Shown: one piece after another, positions 7,375-15,015 of the stretch
Position numbering within the stretch: position 1 is the stretch's first letter
Layout of the letters: the number at the start of each line of letters is the position of its first letter
NCBI GenBank assembly: GCA_035939775.1
Contig: DASZFO010000222.1
Location: forward strand, 1 to 32,932
Source: Pirellulales bacterium
Lineage (GTDB): Bacteria > Planctomycetota > Planctomycetia > Pirellulales > DATAWG01
Length of the DNA: 32,932 nt
Direction: 5' to 3'
Translations under genes and position numbers: made by a program
The notes under the pieces: generated by a model
What the model saw: the letters and a program-made list of their open reading frames with translations, nothing else
What the model was told of the DNA's origin: nothing
Database searches by the model: none

Positions 7375-8256
7375 ATGAACCACGTGGCCATGATCGACAT
7401 CTCCGCCGAGGACAAGCTGCGCGTCGGCAGCCACGATTTGAGCAGCCGCTTGATCGTCGGCACGGGCAAGTATGCCAGCTATGAGTTGATGGGCAGGGCG
7501 CTTGAACTTTCAGGCACCGATTGCATCACCGTCGCCGTCCGCCGCGAGCGATTGATCGACTCCGCGGGCAACAATCTACTCGATTTCATCGATAGCCGCC
7601 GCTACACGCTCCTGCCCAACACGGCCGGCTGCTTTACCGCGGACGACGCGATTCGCGTGGCGCGGCTGGGTCGCGAGATTCTCCAGGGCCTCGAAAATCC
7701 CGGCGCCGATTGGGTCAAGCTCGAAGTGCTGGCCGACAAGAAGACGCTCTTGCCCGATCCGGTCGCGACGCTCGAAGCCACCGAGCGGCTGGTCGGCGAG
7801 GGCTTTCAAGTGCTCTGCTACACGAGCGACGATCCGATCATCGCACGGCGGCTGAAGGAGGCCGGCGCGACGAGCGTCATGCCGGCCGGCAGCCCGATCG
7901 GCTCGGGACAAGGCATCCTCAATCCCAATAATATCCGCATCTGTCTGGAGTATCTCAAGGAAGGGGATCCCGATTATCCGGTCATCGTCGATGCGGGCGT
8001 TGGCACGGCGAGCGACGTGACCATCGCTATGGAATTGGGCGTCGACGGCGTGCTCTTGAACACCGGCATCGCCCACGCCGCCAATCCGCTCGGCATGGCC
8101 CAAGCGATGAAGGCCGCGATGCTCGCCGGCCGGTTGGCCTATCTCTCCGGCCGAATCCCCAAGAAGCTCTACGCCACCGCCAGCAGTCCGGAGGCCGGAA
8201 GAATTGAGGCCAGCGGCCGGGGACCAGAGGCCCGGGAAGCGGTACGTCCGAAATGA
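7375..8256 (+). CDS. thiG: Thiazole synthase ThiG
   Basis: The 293-residue protein has a TIM-barrel fold that condenses deoxyxylulose phosphate, dehydroglycine and ThiS-thiocarboxylate to thiazole phosphate. Visible hallmarks are [41 protein letters not shown], and the catalytic Lys115 in [17 protein letters not shown]. The phosphate-binding region is [15 protein letters not shown], with [19 protein letters not shown] after it. The family normally ends near the sequence [10 protein letters not shown]. Here about 20 extra residues rich in Gly, Glu, Ala and Arg follow, and their DNA looks like intergenic repeat (GGGGACCAGAGGCCCGGG), so the tail is probably acquired. ThiS is directly upstream. 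The start ATG at 7375 is reasonable; an ATG at 7390 is an alternative. Confidence 0.95.
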   Translation: MNHVAMIDISAEDKLRVGSHDLSSRLIVGTGKYASYELMGRALELSGTDCITVAVRRERLIDSAGNNLLDFIDSRRYTLLPNTAGCFTADDAIRVARLGREILQGLENPGADWVKLEVLADKKTLLPDPVATLEATERLVGEGFQVLCYTSDDPIIARRLKEAGATSVMPAGSPIGSGQGILNPNNIRICLEYLKEGDPDYPVIVDAGVGTASDVTIAMELGVDGVLLNTGIAHAANPLGMAQAMKAAMLAGRLAYLSGRIPKKLYATASSPEAGRIEASGRGPEAREAVRPK

Positions 8257-8559
8257 CGCTGCGACGGCAGTCGCTTGGGGCCGAATTTGCGGTTCTTGTC
8301 GGCGATGATCGTGCAGCACCGTGGCCCGATCGCCTCTTCCGCAACGTTGACTTTCGGCAGCCGTAACGTAGATAAACTACGACGGACATCGCCATTTCTC
8401 CCCAGTGGCAAGTGAGCCGCCGCGCAACGTTGGAGTTCGGGCTTTAGCCTGCCCGGAGCAGCCTGAAAGCTGAACACCGACCGACCGACTTCCGACCTCC
8501 GACTTCCGACCTCCTGCATCGCGAGCGAGGCGGATGGCAATCACGACTGGGTGACTTCA
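8257..8559. other. Intergenic region with repeat remnants
   Basis: There is no gene in this ~300-base spacer. It holds an imperfect inverted repeat at about 8430-8479 (ggagttcgggctttagcctg against the complement of gcctgaaagctgaacacc). It also holds a tandem CCGACTTCCGACCTCC unit at 8486-8514, related to the units near 575-590 and 699-725. A short stem around 8367-8380 (cgtag/ctacg) is also present. I found no sigma-54 (-24/-12) element and no clear -10/-35 pair for the response regulator downstream. Confidence 0.5.
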
Positions 8560-9987
8560 ATGAAAAAAGGCTCGCTCCTCCTGGTAGACGACGATCGGCA
8601 CGTCCTGGAATCGATGGCCGAGTGGCTGCGCGAACAGGGATATCGGGTCGATGCAGCCGCCGACCGTGCCGCTGCCATCGCTGCGCTGGGCCGAAAAGCG
8701 TTCGACCTGGTACTGGCCGATATCCGACTGCCCGACGGTGACGGCTTCGATGTGCTGGCCCATTGTCGCGAGCACTATCCGCGCACGTCGGTCATCCTGC
8801 TCACCGGTTACGGCACGGTCGAGGCGGCCGTCGAGGCCATCCGCGCAGGGGCCTTCGATTTCCTCACCAAACCGCTGATCGATGAAGAGCTGGAGATGGC
8901 GATCCAGCGGGCCCTCAATCAGCGCGAGGTGCTCGAAGAGAACAAGAACCTCAAGGCCCAGCTCGATCTGCGATTCGGCATGGAGAACATCATCGGCCAC
9001 GATCATCGGATGCTGCGCATCTTCGACATGATCGACAGCATCGCCGACACCAAGGCCACCGTGCTCATCACCGGCGAAAGCGGCACCGGCAAATCGCTCG
9101 TCGCTCGCGCCATCCATCGCCGCAGCTCGCGCCGCAACAAGGCGTTCGTCGAGATCGCCTGCGGGGCGTTGCCCGAGACGCTGTTGGAAAGTGAACTGTT
9201 CGGTCACGTCGCCGGGGCCTTCACCGGCGCGGCGGGAGATAAGCTCGGCAAGTTCATGCAGGCCGACGGCGGCACGATCTTTCTCGACGAGATCAGCACT
9301 GCCAGCCCAGGGATGCAAGTGAAACTGCTGCGGGTAGTGCAGGAGATGGAGTTCGAGCAGGTGGGCGGGAACAAGACATTTCGCGTGGATAGCCGCGTGA
9401 TCCTCGCCACGAACGAAGACCTTGCACAAGCCGTGGCCGCCGGCCGCTTCCGGCAGGACCTCTATTATCGCGTGAACGTGATCAACATCGAGCTGCCGAG
9501 CCTCCGCGATCGGATCGCCGACATCCCGCTCTTGGCCAAGCACTTCTTCGAGCAGATCCGCGAGGAATCGGGCAAGAAGATGCACGGGATCAGCGACGAC
9601 GCGATCGTCGCCCTGCAGCGGCATCGCTGGCCGGGAAACGTGCGCGAGCTGCAAAACGTCGTCGAGCGGGCCGTGCTGTTGGGCAAGAGCGACAAGGTCG
9701 GCGTCGAAGACCTGCCGCTGAACCTCGCCGCCGCGGCCCCGATCTCGGCCTCCGCCGCCGCCGGACGCTCACTGAAGCAAGCTCTCGAAGCCCCCGAGCG
9801 GCAGATCATCCTCGAAGTGCTCGAGAGCAACAACTGGAACCGCCACGCCACGGCCGAAACCCTGGGGATCAACCGCACCACGCTCTACAAGAAGATGAAG
9901 CGCCTCGGTCTGGAAGATGGGCACGGGGATGCGACAACCCGCCGCGTTATATCAGGCCTCGGCCCCGCGCCGAGCGGCGCAATCTAG
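8560..9987 (+). CDS. Sigma-54-dependent response regulator, NtrC family
   Basis: The 475-residue protein has three complete domains. (1) Receiver, ~1-120: acidic pocket Asp10-12, phosphoacceptor Asp54 in [13 protein letters not shown], Thr82 and Lys104. (2) AAA+ sigma-54 interaction domain, ~145-375: Walker A GESGTGKS (172-179), the GAFTGA loop that contacts sigma-54 (219-224), Walker B TIFLDE (239-244), and [15 protein letters not shown]. (3) C-terminal Fis-type helix-turn-helix at ~425-455 ([20 protein letters not shown]). It should bind enhancer-like sites and drive ATP-dependent open-complex formation at sigma-54 promoters after phosphorylation. No histidine kinase gene is adjacent, so it is an orphan in this window and its stimulus is unknown. 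I prefer the ATG at 8560 over the GTG at 8551, because the receiver fold begins immediately after it. Confidence 0.95.
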   Translation: MKKGSLLLVDDDRHVLESMAEWLREQGYRVDAAADRAAAIAALGRKAFDLVLADIRLPDGDGFDVLAHCREHYPRTSVILLTGYGTVEAAVEAIRAGAFDFLTKPLIDEELEMAIQRALNQREVLEENKNLKAQLDLRFGMENIIGHDHRMLRIFDMIDSIADTKATVLITGESGTGKSLVARAIHRRSSRRNKAFVEIACGALPETLLESELFGHVAGAFTGAAGDKLGKFMQADGGTIFLDEISTASPGMQVKLLRVVQEMEFEQVGGNKTFRVDSRVILATNEDLAQAVAAGRFRQDLYYRVNVINIELPSLRDRIADIPLLAKHFFEQIREESGKKMHGISDDAIVALQRHRWPGNVRELQNVVERAVLLGKSDKVGVEDLPLNLAAAAPISASAAAGRSLKQALEAPERQIILEVLESNNWNRHATAETLGINRTTLYKKMKRLGLEDGHGDATTRRVISGLGPAPSGAI

Positions 9988-10118
9988 CGCATCCCAGTGT
10001 ACTCCCCACGCCCCGTCGTGAGGAAGCGGAATCACAGCGCGGCGCGATGACGACACTCGCGCGCTCAGAGCTATCCGTCTTCCTCCGCAGACACTATAAT
10101 GGCCGTTGAGGAAATTCT

Positions 10119-10319
10119 ATGACGAGCCGACGCTACACGGTATTCTTAGAAGCACAATCGGATGGCGGATATCACGCCGCATGGCCGGCCCTGCCAGGTT
10201 GCCACTCGGAAGGCGACACGCTCGACGAAGCGACCGCCAACATTCGCGAGGCGATCGAGGTCTACGTCGAAAGCATGTTCGCTCACAACGAAGCGCCACC
10301 TATCGAAGACGTGGTTTGA
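10119..10319 (+). CDS. Orphan HicB-like antitoxin (HicB/UPF0150 fold)
   Basis: The 66-residue protein matches the HicB partial RNase-H-like fold. It reads YTVFLEAQSDGGYHAAWPAL, then PGCHSEGDTLDEATANIREAIEVYVE in sequence. HicB normally neutralises the HicA mRNA interferase. No HicA-like gene (a ~60-residue dsRNA-binding fold) is found on either side: the next gene downstream is the unrelated HAD hydrolase on the other strand. The protein also ends without the C-terminal DNA-binding extension seen in longer HicB proteins. The start is supported by GAGGA at 10108-10112 and a TATAAT at 10095-10100, although no good -35 element is present. It is either a solitary antitoxin or a regulator of a distant system. 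Confidence 0.8.
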   Translation: MTSRRYTVFLEAQSDGGYHAAWPALPGCHSEGDTLDEATANIREAIEVYVESMFAHNEAPPIEDVV

Positions 10320-10350
10320 CGGTTGACGAGTTTGTGGCGCGCCTTTGAAC

Positions 10351-11058
10351 TCAGCGTCCGCGGTGCGCCGATTGAACGGACTGAAGCATCTCGAGGAATC
10401 GCCCGCAATCTCGGAAATCGGGTAAGATGAATTGCGCGCCGTGCGCTCTTAGTTTCCGCGAATGATCTCCGTTTGCGACCGCAATGAAGGGGATGCCGAG
10501 CCGCCGGCTTGCTTGCAAGTCCCACAAGCCGTCCCCGACATAGATGACCGATTCAAATTCCTCTCTTCCGCAACGTTCGAGCGCACGTGCATGAGCGATC
10601 GACATGATCTGTTCGCGCTGCGTCGAATCGTCGGCCGAGGAAAATGCAATTGTTTCAACGTTGAAGCCGGCCATGCGAAGTTTGAGTTGCGCCGATCGCG
10701 CCCATCCCCCTGTGGCCAAAGCGACGGCCAGATCGTCTCTCGCCGACAGCGCTGAGAGCATGCTCAAAGCGCCGGGGATTGGCGAGCACGAAATCCGATT
10801 CGCGCAAAGAGCCTGATGCAGCAGCTCTACGAATCGATCCCGGATCCGCTCCACGTCGCCACGAATCGGCATGCGGCCAAAGTGCGACACAATGATCTCC
10901 GTGGCGATGCCGGAGTCCGTTACGTGTTGATACCGCGACCAGTCGCGATCGATCTGCGGCAGGTTCAGCACTTCCGCTACCGCCTGAGCATAGCAATCCG
11001 CGTCGACATCGTCGGATTGCGTCAGCGTGCCATCGATATCGAACATGACGAGATGCAT
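10351..11058 (-). CDS. HAD-superfamily hydrolase, phosphoglycolate phosphatase-like
   Basis: The 235-residue protein carries the HAD motifs in order. Motif I is MFDIDGTLT with nucleophile Asp7 and acid/base Asp9. Motif II Thr lies in VALATGGW. A basic residue follows for motif III (in the AQLKLRMAG region). Motif IV is VIYVGDGLWDLQASRRLG. A helical cap lies between motifs I and II. This is the layout of Mg2+-dependent phosphatases such as Gph, which remove phosphate from small metabolites such as 2-phosphoglycolate. The substrate is not certain. The frame stays open for about 118 codons upstream, but that part overlaps the opposite-strand DUF433 gene and has no fold. The start is set at 11058, just before motif I. 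Confidence 0.88.
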   Translation of the reverse strand: MHLVMFDIDGTLTQSDDVDADCYAQAVAEVLNLPQIDRDWSRYQHVTDSGIATEIIVSHFGRMPIRGDVERIRDRFVELLHQALCANRISCSPIPGALSMLSALSARDDLAVALATGGWARSAQLKLRMAGFNVETIAFSSADDSTQREQIMSIAHARALERCGREEFESVIYVGDGLWDLQASRRLGIPFIAVANGDHSRKLRAHGAQFILPDFRDCGRFLEMLQSVQSAHRGR

Positions 11059-11172
11059 AGCAAGTTGGCACAGGCTGCCTCTTGGTGTCCGCGTCTTCAC
11101 GAACCGCACTGGACGCGGAGGGGGTTCGATAGCGTAGAATGTAAAAGAATCAATGGCCCAGGGTCTAGTTCG

Positions 11173-11541
11173 ATGACGACGCGTGATTTCGAGCCACTGG
11201 CGGTCGCGGTGCCGCTCCGCGAGGAGCCGGAGGGAGTGTTTCGCGTTGGCAGGAGCCGTGTCCTCTTGGAACTGGTGCTCCGGGCGTTCAAGGCCGGCGC
11301 CACGCCCGAGGCCATCGTCCAGTCCTATCCGACGCCTGATTTGGTAGACGTCTACGCGGTCGCTAGCCGCTTTCTGGCGGCGCCTGCTCCGTTTGAAGAT
11401 TATCTGCGCCATTGCGACGAAGCGGCGGAGGAGGTCCGGCGGAAGCTAGAAGAGGTTCAGGGTCCTCAGGGCAATCTGCGTGCGATCTTGTTAGCCCGCG
11501 CGAAAGTCATGGAGGACGAGCGTGCTCAGGCTGCTCAGTGA
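11173..11541 (+). CDS. DUF433-domain protein, probable antitoxin of a DUF433/DUF5615 pair
   Basis: The protein has 122 residues. Positions ~18-75 (VFRVGRSRVLLELVLRAFKAG, shown in part; then ATPEAIVQSYPTPDLVDVYA) match the DUF433 winged-helix pattern, whose hallmark is a strand-strand-helix run ending in a Tyr-x-x-hydrophobic segment. A charged helix (~90-115) follows and could bind the partner. The gene overlaps the next gene by 20 bases in another frame, typical of translational coupling. DUF433 proteins commonly sit beside DUF5615 PIN-like proteins and are thought to act as their antitoxins. The ATG at 11173 is chosen because the upstream open frame lies antisense to the HAD gene. The downstream toxin appears frameshifted. 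Confidence 0.8.
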   Translation: MTTRDFEPLAVAVPLREEPEGVFRVGRSRVLLELVLRAFKAGATPEAIVQSYPTPDLVDVYAVASRFLAAPAPFEDYLRHCDEAAEEVRRKLEEVQGPQGNLRAILLARAKVMEDERAQAAQ

Positions 11542-11873
11542 TGAGAATTTCAATGGCGACATCCTGCGCGGCCACTTTCGCCGACGCCCTGAATTGAACG
11601 TCGCTCGCGTTCAAGACGTCGGACTCGGCGCGGCTCTTGACCCAGATGTCCTGGCAAAGGGCAGCCGTCGAAGGTCGCATTGTGCTCACGCATGACCGCA
11701 ACACTTTGCCGAACTTCGCCTTCGAGCGAGTGCGGGCAGGACAGCCGATGGCTGGCGTGTTTGTTGTCAGCGATCTGATGCCTGTCGGCCAAGCCATCGA
11801 CGAAATCAGGCTCGCAGTCGAGTGCATGACGCCGGATGAGTGCAAGAATCTAGTGACGTTCTTTCCGATGTAG
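11522..11873 (+). pseudogene. DUF5615 PIN-like toxin, interrupted by a +1 frameshift
   Basis: Frame 1 starts at GTG 11522 and reads VLRLLSDENFNGDILRGHF, then LNVARVQDVGLGAALDPDVL. This is the N-terminal half of a DUF5615 protein, with Asp and Glu of the active site in SDEN. It then runs into AKGSRRRSH and a stop. The second half, AAVEGRIVLTHDRNTLPNFA and the rest down to VTFFPM, is intact in the frame that ends at 11873. Dropping one G from the AAAGGG run at 11656-11661 would restore one continuous ~116-residue protein. The break is therefore a single-base insertion. It could be a real mutation, an assembly error in a homopolymer, or less likely a slippage site. The start overlaps the DUF433 antitoxin by 20 bases. 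Confidence 0.8.
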
Positions 11874-11970
11874 TTGTCCGCACGCGCGAGCCAACGGCAA
11901 ATTGTCTCGATATGGAGGTCGAGGAAGATCCCCTAAAATGAGAACGTGCGGCAGCGGCGGCGAGGCGTCG

Positions 11971-12576
11971 TCACGGCGGGGCGTGATGACTGCACTCTTC
12001 CTCCACCGCCGCTTGTAGTTCCTTGAACAATCGCGCCAAGTCTGCCGGCTGGTGGTGGGCGTTTAAGCCGCTGGGGTTCGGCAAGAGCCAGAGCGTTGCG
12101 CCGGCCAATCGTTCGGGCTGCCGGCCGAGAACGGCGCGCGGACGGCCGAATGCGGCGCGGTATGAAGTCAATCCGAGCAGGGCTACGAAACGCGGGCGAT
12201 AACGCCGCACCTTGCGCTCCAGCCGCTTGGCCGCTTGCTGCAGCTCAGCCCGCGTTAGCTCATCGGCGGTCGCCGTTGCCCGGCCGACGATATTGGTGAT
12301 TCCCAGGCGGTAGTCCAAGAGCCGGATTTCCTCGAACGGCGGTAGAACTCTCGGAGTGAATCCGCCCGCATGCATCGCCGGCCAAAAGCGATTGCCGGGA
12401 CGGCCAAAATGATGCCCGATAGCCGCGGAGTACAGGCCCGGATTGATGCCGACGAAGAGCACCTGAAGTCCGTGGTCGATCACATCCCGAACGGTTCCCG
12501 CCCGCGCCGACTCAAGCTGGGCCCGCGTCGGCCGCCAGGGCTCTTCCGTTAGCTCGACTGGTTGTGTCTTTCCCAT
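11971..12576 (-). CDS. mug: G/U(T) mismatch-specific uracil-DNA glycosylase, Mug/TDG family
   Basis: The 201-residue protein has the family's first motif GINPGLYSAAIGHHFGRPGN (residues ~43-62), where Asn45 is the residue that positions the catalytic water in Mug. It also has LDYRLGITNIV and the second motif LPNPSGLNAHHQ near residue 170, which wedges into the DNA base stack. The enzyme removes uracil, ethenocytosine or thymine mispaired with guanine, starting base-excision repair. The ATG at 12576 is chosen because an in-frame ATG 11 codons earlier adds only a poorly conserved hydrophobic stretch. Convergent or unrelated genes lie on each side. Another base-excision glycosylase, AlkA-like, lies at 26477-27154. 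Confidence 0.92.
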   Translation of the reverse strand: MGKTQPVELTEEPWRPTRAQLESARAGTVRDVIDHGLQVLFVGINPGLYSAAIGHHFGRPGNRFWPAMHAGGFTPRVLPPFEEIRLLDYRLGITNIVGRATATADELTRAELQQAAKRLERKVRRYRPRFVALLGLTSYRAAFGRPRAVLGRQPERLAGATLWLLPNPSGLNAHHQPADLARLFKELQAAVEEECSHHAPP

Positions 12577-12638
12577 GGCCACGCATCGTATCAGCGCCAA
12601 GTAGGCCATTCCAATACGTTGGGGGCCACTCTAATTTG

Positions 12639-12702
12639 TGAGCGCGCTCATATTATCTCTTGACACGCGGCCGCTTCGGGTAATAATATGAGCGTGGTCA
12701 TT
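12639..12702 (+). promoter_or_regulatory. tetR promoter flanked by two palindromic operators
   Basis: TTGACA at 12660-12665 is a perfect -35, and TAATAT at 12684-12689 is a -10 with an 18-base spacer. Flanking it, tgagcgcgctca (12639-12650) is a perfect 12-bp palindrome and tgagcgtggtca (12691-12702, with a T/G overlap at 12689-12690) is a degenerate copy. The two sites are also joined in a 12-bp perfect inverted repeat: 12645-12656 cgctcatattat against 12683-12694 ataatatgagcg. This arrangement fits two TetR-family dimers autoregulating the gene at 12739. Confidence 0.7.
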
Positions 12703-12738
12703 ATAAGTGGGGCGGAGCCGGCCCTGGAAAGTTGAACG

Positions 12739-13341
12739 ATGCGAATCACCGCGGAAGAAAAGAGTGCGACGCGACAGCGGATTTTGCAAGCCGCAGTCGA
12801 ATTGTTCCGCGCCCGCGGATTCGATGCCACCACGACCCGCGATATTGCCGGAGCGGCGGAGATCGCGACCGGGACGCTTTTCAACTACTTCGCCACCAAG
12901 GAAGCGATCGTGGGATCGCTCGCGGAGGAGGCCCTCGTTCGGGCTCGGGCCAACTTCGCGCGGCGAAACGGCGCTCGCGACCTCGAAGAAAACTTGTTCA
13001 CGTTGGTCGCGTCCGAGTTGCGGCAACTTAAGCCACTGCGGAAATTTATCGCACCGCTGTTGGAGACTTCGCTCTCGCCGCTCTCGACGGCGCGGCGACC
13101 AGAAGCGGCCGAATCGTTGCGGATCGAACATTTGGAGATCGTCGTTCAATTGGCTCGCGGCGACGGCATCGCCGAGCTTTCGCCGCTGGCCATGCAGGTT
13201 TACTGGACGCTGTACATGGGAGTCCTGGCATTCTGGGCCGATGACAAATCACCCAAACAGGAAGACACGCTCGCTCTGCTCGATCAGTCGCTGGCAATGT
13301 TCGTCGCGTGGTTGAACGGCGGACAAGGTGGAAATAATTAG
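12739..13341 (+). CDS. TetR/AcrR-family transcriptional repressor
   Basis: The 200-residue protein has the TetR N-terminal helix-turn-helix. It reads RQRILQAAVELFRARGFD, then TTTRDIAGAAEIATGTLFNY, ending FATKEAIVGSL (residues ~12-60). The C-terminal ligand-binding and dimerisation half (~65-200) is divergent, as usual, so the inducer is unknown. Two palindromes around a strong promoter lie directly upstream (12639-12702), which suggests autoregulation. The AarF-like kinase gene follows 150 bases downstream on the same strand. Only a REP-type hairpin and no clear terminator lies between them, so both may be transcribed from this promoter. The kinase would then be its likely target. Confidence 0.92.
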   Translation: MRITAEEKSATRQRILQAAVELFRARGFDATTTRDIAGAAEIATGTLFNYFATKEAIVGSLAEEALVRARANFARRNGARDLEENLFTLVASELRQLKPLRKFIAPLLETSLSPLSTARRPEAAESLRIEHLEIVVQLARGDGIAELSPLAMQVYWTLYMGVLAFWADDKSPKQEDTLALLDQSLAMFVAWLNGGQGGNN

Positions 13342-13450
13342 AACGCGTAGCGAACCCGGTCGGGACGGTCCCCTTCGCCCAGCCGGAGTTGTTAGGCGCT
13401 CTTAGGAGCGAATAGGCGCCATTCGAAAAAGGTTAGTCCCCGAAAAACTC

Positions 13451-13483
13451 CCTCACCCCGGCCCTCTCCGAAAGGGAGAGGGA
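13451..13483. repeat. REP-like CCCTCTCC hairpin overlapping the aarF ribosome-binding site
   Basis: The stem ccctctcc (13462-13469) pairs with ggagaggg (13475-13482), with a 5-base loop; CTCACCCC (13452-13459) precedes it. This is the inverted form of the thiS-thiG repeat at 7299-7329. The right arm and next bases, GGGAGAGGGAAG, end 6-8 bases before the ATG at 13492. The stem therefore contains the only good Shine-Dalgarno sequence of the kinase gene, and when folded it would hide it. Confidence 0.65.
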
Positions 13484-13491
13484 AGAATACC

Positions 13492-14958
13492 ATGCCCACT
13501 TCCATTTCCGAATTGATTGCCGCGCTGCCGGAAGACGTTGAGACCGCGAAACAGCCGGCGGCGGCCGGATTGCCGGCACTGGGCTCGACAGCATCGTTGC
13601 CCGCGGATGTCTCGCGAATTTCGTTCCGACCCGTTCCAATCGGCCGGTTCCGCCGACTCACCGCGCTCGGCACTCTGCAAGCCAAGATCGGGGCGGCCTA
13701 TTTATTCCATTGGCTGCGAGGATGGTTCAAAAGCGCCGACGACCAGAAGCGGTTGTTGGCGGAAACGCATTGGCGGACCGCGCTGAAGCTCTTGGATTCG
13801 ATGAGCTATTTGCGCGGCGCGGTGATGAAAGTCGGCCAGACGTTGGCCAACTTCCCCGACATCGCCCCGCCCGAATTCGTCGAGACCCTCGAGCAGCTCC
13901 ACTTCGACGCTCCGCCGATGCATTGGTCGCTGCTGCGGGAATTGGTGCATAACGAGCTGGGAGATGATCCGGAAAACGTTTTCGCTCGGTTCGATGAGCG
14001 GGCTTTTGCCGCCGCATCGCTCGGGCAAGTCCACGGCGCCCAATTGAAAACGGGCGAAGAAGTCGCGATCAAGATTCAATATCCGGGCATCGCGCGGGCG
14101 GTCGAGGCCGATTTTCGCAATTTGTTCTTGTTCCTGCTCCCGAGTCGGCTCGGCAAGGATTGGGAAAGCACGAAAGACCAATTCGACGATTTGCGAAATC
14201 GGATCGAGCAGGAGACCGACTACGTGCAGGAGGCCACCCACTTGGAAAAGGCGCGATTGCTGTTCCGCGACGCGGACGGGATCGTCGTGCCACGCGTGTT
14301 TCCGCAATTCTCGACGACGCGGATACTGACGATGGAGCGGGTCGAGGGAATTCATCTGCGTGAGTTCATCGCGCGAAATCCGTCGCAAGACGAGCGAAAC
14401 GAAGTCGCCGGCAAGATTCTGCGGGCCTGGTATCGGATGTATTACGCGGGGCGGATGATGTATGTCGACTTGCATCCGGGCAACTTCCTGGTGCTCGACG
14501 ATGGTCGGCTGGGGCTCATTGATTTCGGGCTCGTCATGCCGATGGACGCTGAAGAATGGGAATGGGCTCGCCGACTCGATCGGCCGCTCACCACAGGCCG
14601 CCAGGAAGATCGCATTCCGGCCATCAAAGAATGGAGCGACATCCGCGACGACGAGACCGACCGCCTGCGGGTCAACGGCGAGTTCGCCGATTGGTGCTGG
14701 CGATCGCGCTCTCATGCTGGCGATTTCGACTTTGGCGACGAACCCGATTTCCGCCGCGGCATTGAGATTTTCACGGAATTGGTCCGCAAGCGCTATTCGC
14801 GGGCGCGCTTCAACTCAACGACCATCGCGCGCTGCCAATTCGGGATGCGGGCAGTGCTGTATCTCTTGAAAGCTCGGATCGATCTGCGACCGATCGCCGA
14901 GGAAGAGGTCAAAGCCGCGGGCTGGGACCGTAGTGACTATGCGGCCGACGAGCGATAA
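13492..14958 (+). CDS. AarF/UbiB (ABC1/ADCK) family atypical kinase
   Basis: The 488-residue protein has all family hallmarks. Lys113-x-Gly-Gln116 is in MKVGQTLANFPDIAPPEFV (the inhibitory KxGQ helix). The Ala-rich loop is AAASLGQVHGA. The ATP-site Lys194 is in VAIKIQYPG, and the QETDYVQEA glutamate follows. The catalytic loop is Asp326-Leu-His-Pro-Gly-Asn331, and the metal-binding motif is Asp344-Phe-Gly. These enzymes support ubiquinone or other isoprenoid-lipid metabolism as ATPases or kinases. The N-terminus has no clear membrane helix. The Shine-Dalgarno GGGAGAGGGA lies within a repeat hairpin just upstream. The neighbouring TetR gene suggests ligand-controlled expression. The physiological substrate is unknown. 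Confidence 0.92.
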   Translation: MPTSISELIAALPEDVETAKQPAAAGLPALGSTASLPADVSRISFRPVPIGRFRRLTALGTLQAKIGAAYLFHWLRGWFKSADDQKRLLAETHWRTALKLLDSMSYLRGAVMKVGQTLANFPDIAPPEFVETLEQLHFDAPPMHWSLLRELVHNELGDDPENVFARFDERAFAAASLGQVHGAQLKTGEEVAIKIQYPGIARAVEADFRNLFLFLLPSRLGKDWESTKDQFDDLRNRIEQETDYVQEATHLEKARLLFRDADGIVVPRVFPQFSTTRILTMERVEGIHLREFIARNPSQDERNEVAGKILRAWYRMYYAGRMMYVDLHPGNFLVLDDGRLGLIDFGLVMPMDAEEWEWARRLDRPLTTGRQEDRIPAIKEWSDIRDDETDRLRVNGEFADWCWRSRSHAGDFDFGDEPDFRRGIEIFTELVRKRYSRARFNSTTIARCQFGMRAVLYLLKARIDLRPIAEEEVKAAGWDRSDYAADER

Positions 14959-14960
14959 TC

Positions 14961-14994
14961 CGTGACTGGGTGACAAGATGACCAGGTGACAGGG
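14961..14994. repeat. Short tandem TGAC-containing repeat
   Basis: The 34 bases after the kinase stop codon consist of near-tandem 8-9-base units: gtgactggg, tgacaaga, tgaccagg, tgacaggg. A similar fragment, gactgggtgac, occurs at 8546-8556. It looks like a low-complexity intergenic repeat between convergent genes. No stem or T-tract suggests a terminator. Confidence 0.5.
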
Positions 14995-15015
14995 CTGAAA
15001 GAGCGACCGGGCGAT

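Noticed and set aside
10319-10350. hicA-like toxin next to the HicB-like gene
   Set aside because: Neither flanking spacer has room for or encodes a ~60-residue HicA protein; only a short TVDEFVARL reading is found.
10351-11412. N-terminal extension of the HAD protein up to 11412
   Set aside because: The extra ~118 codons are antisense to the DUF433 gene and have no fold; motif I starts right after ATG 11058.
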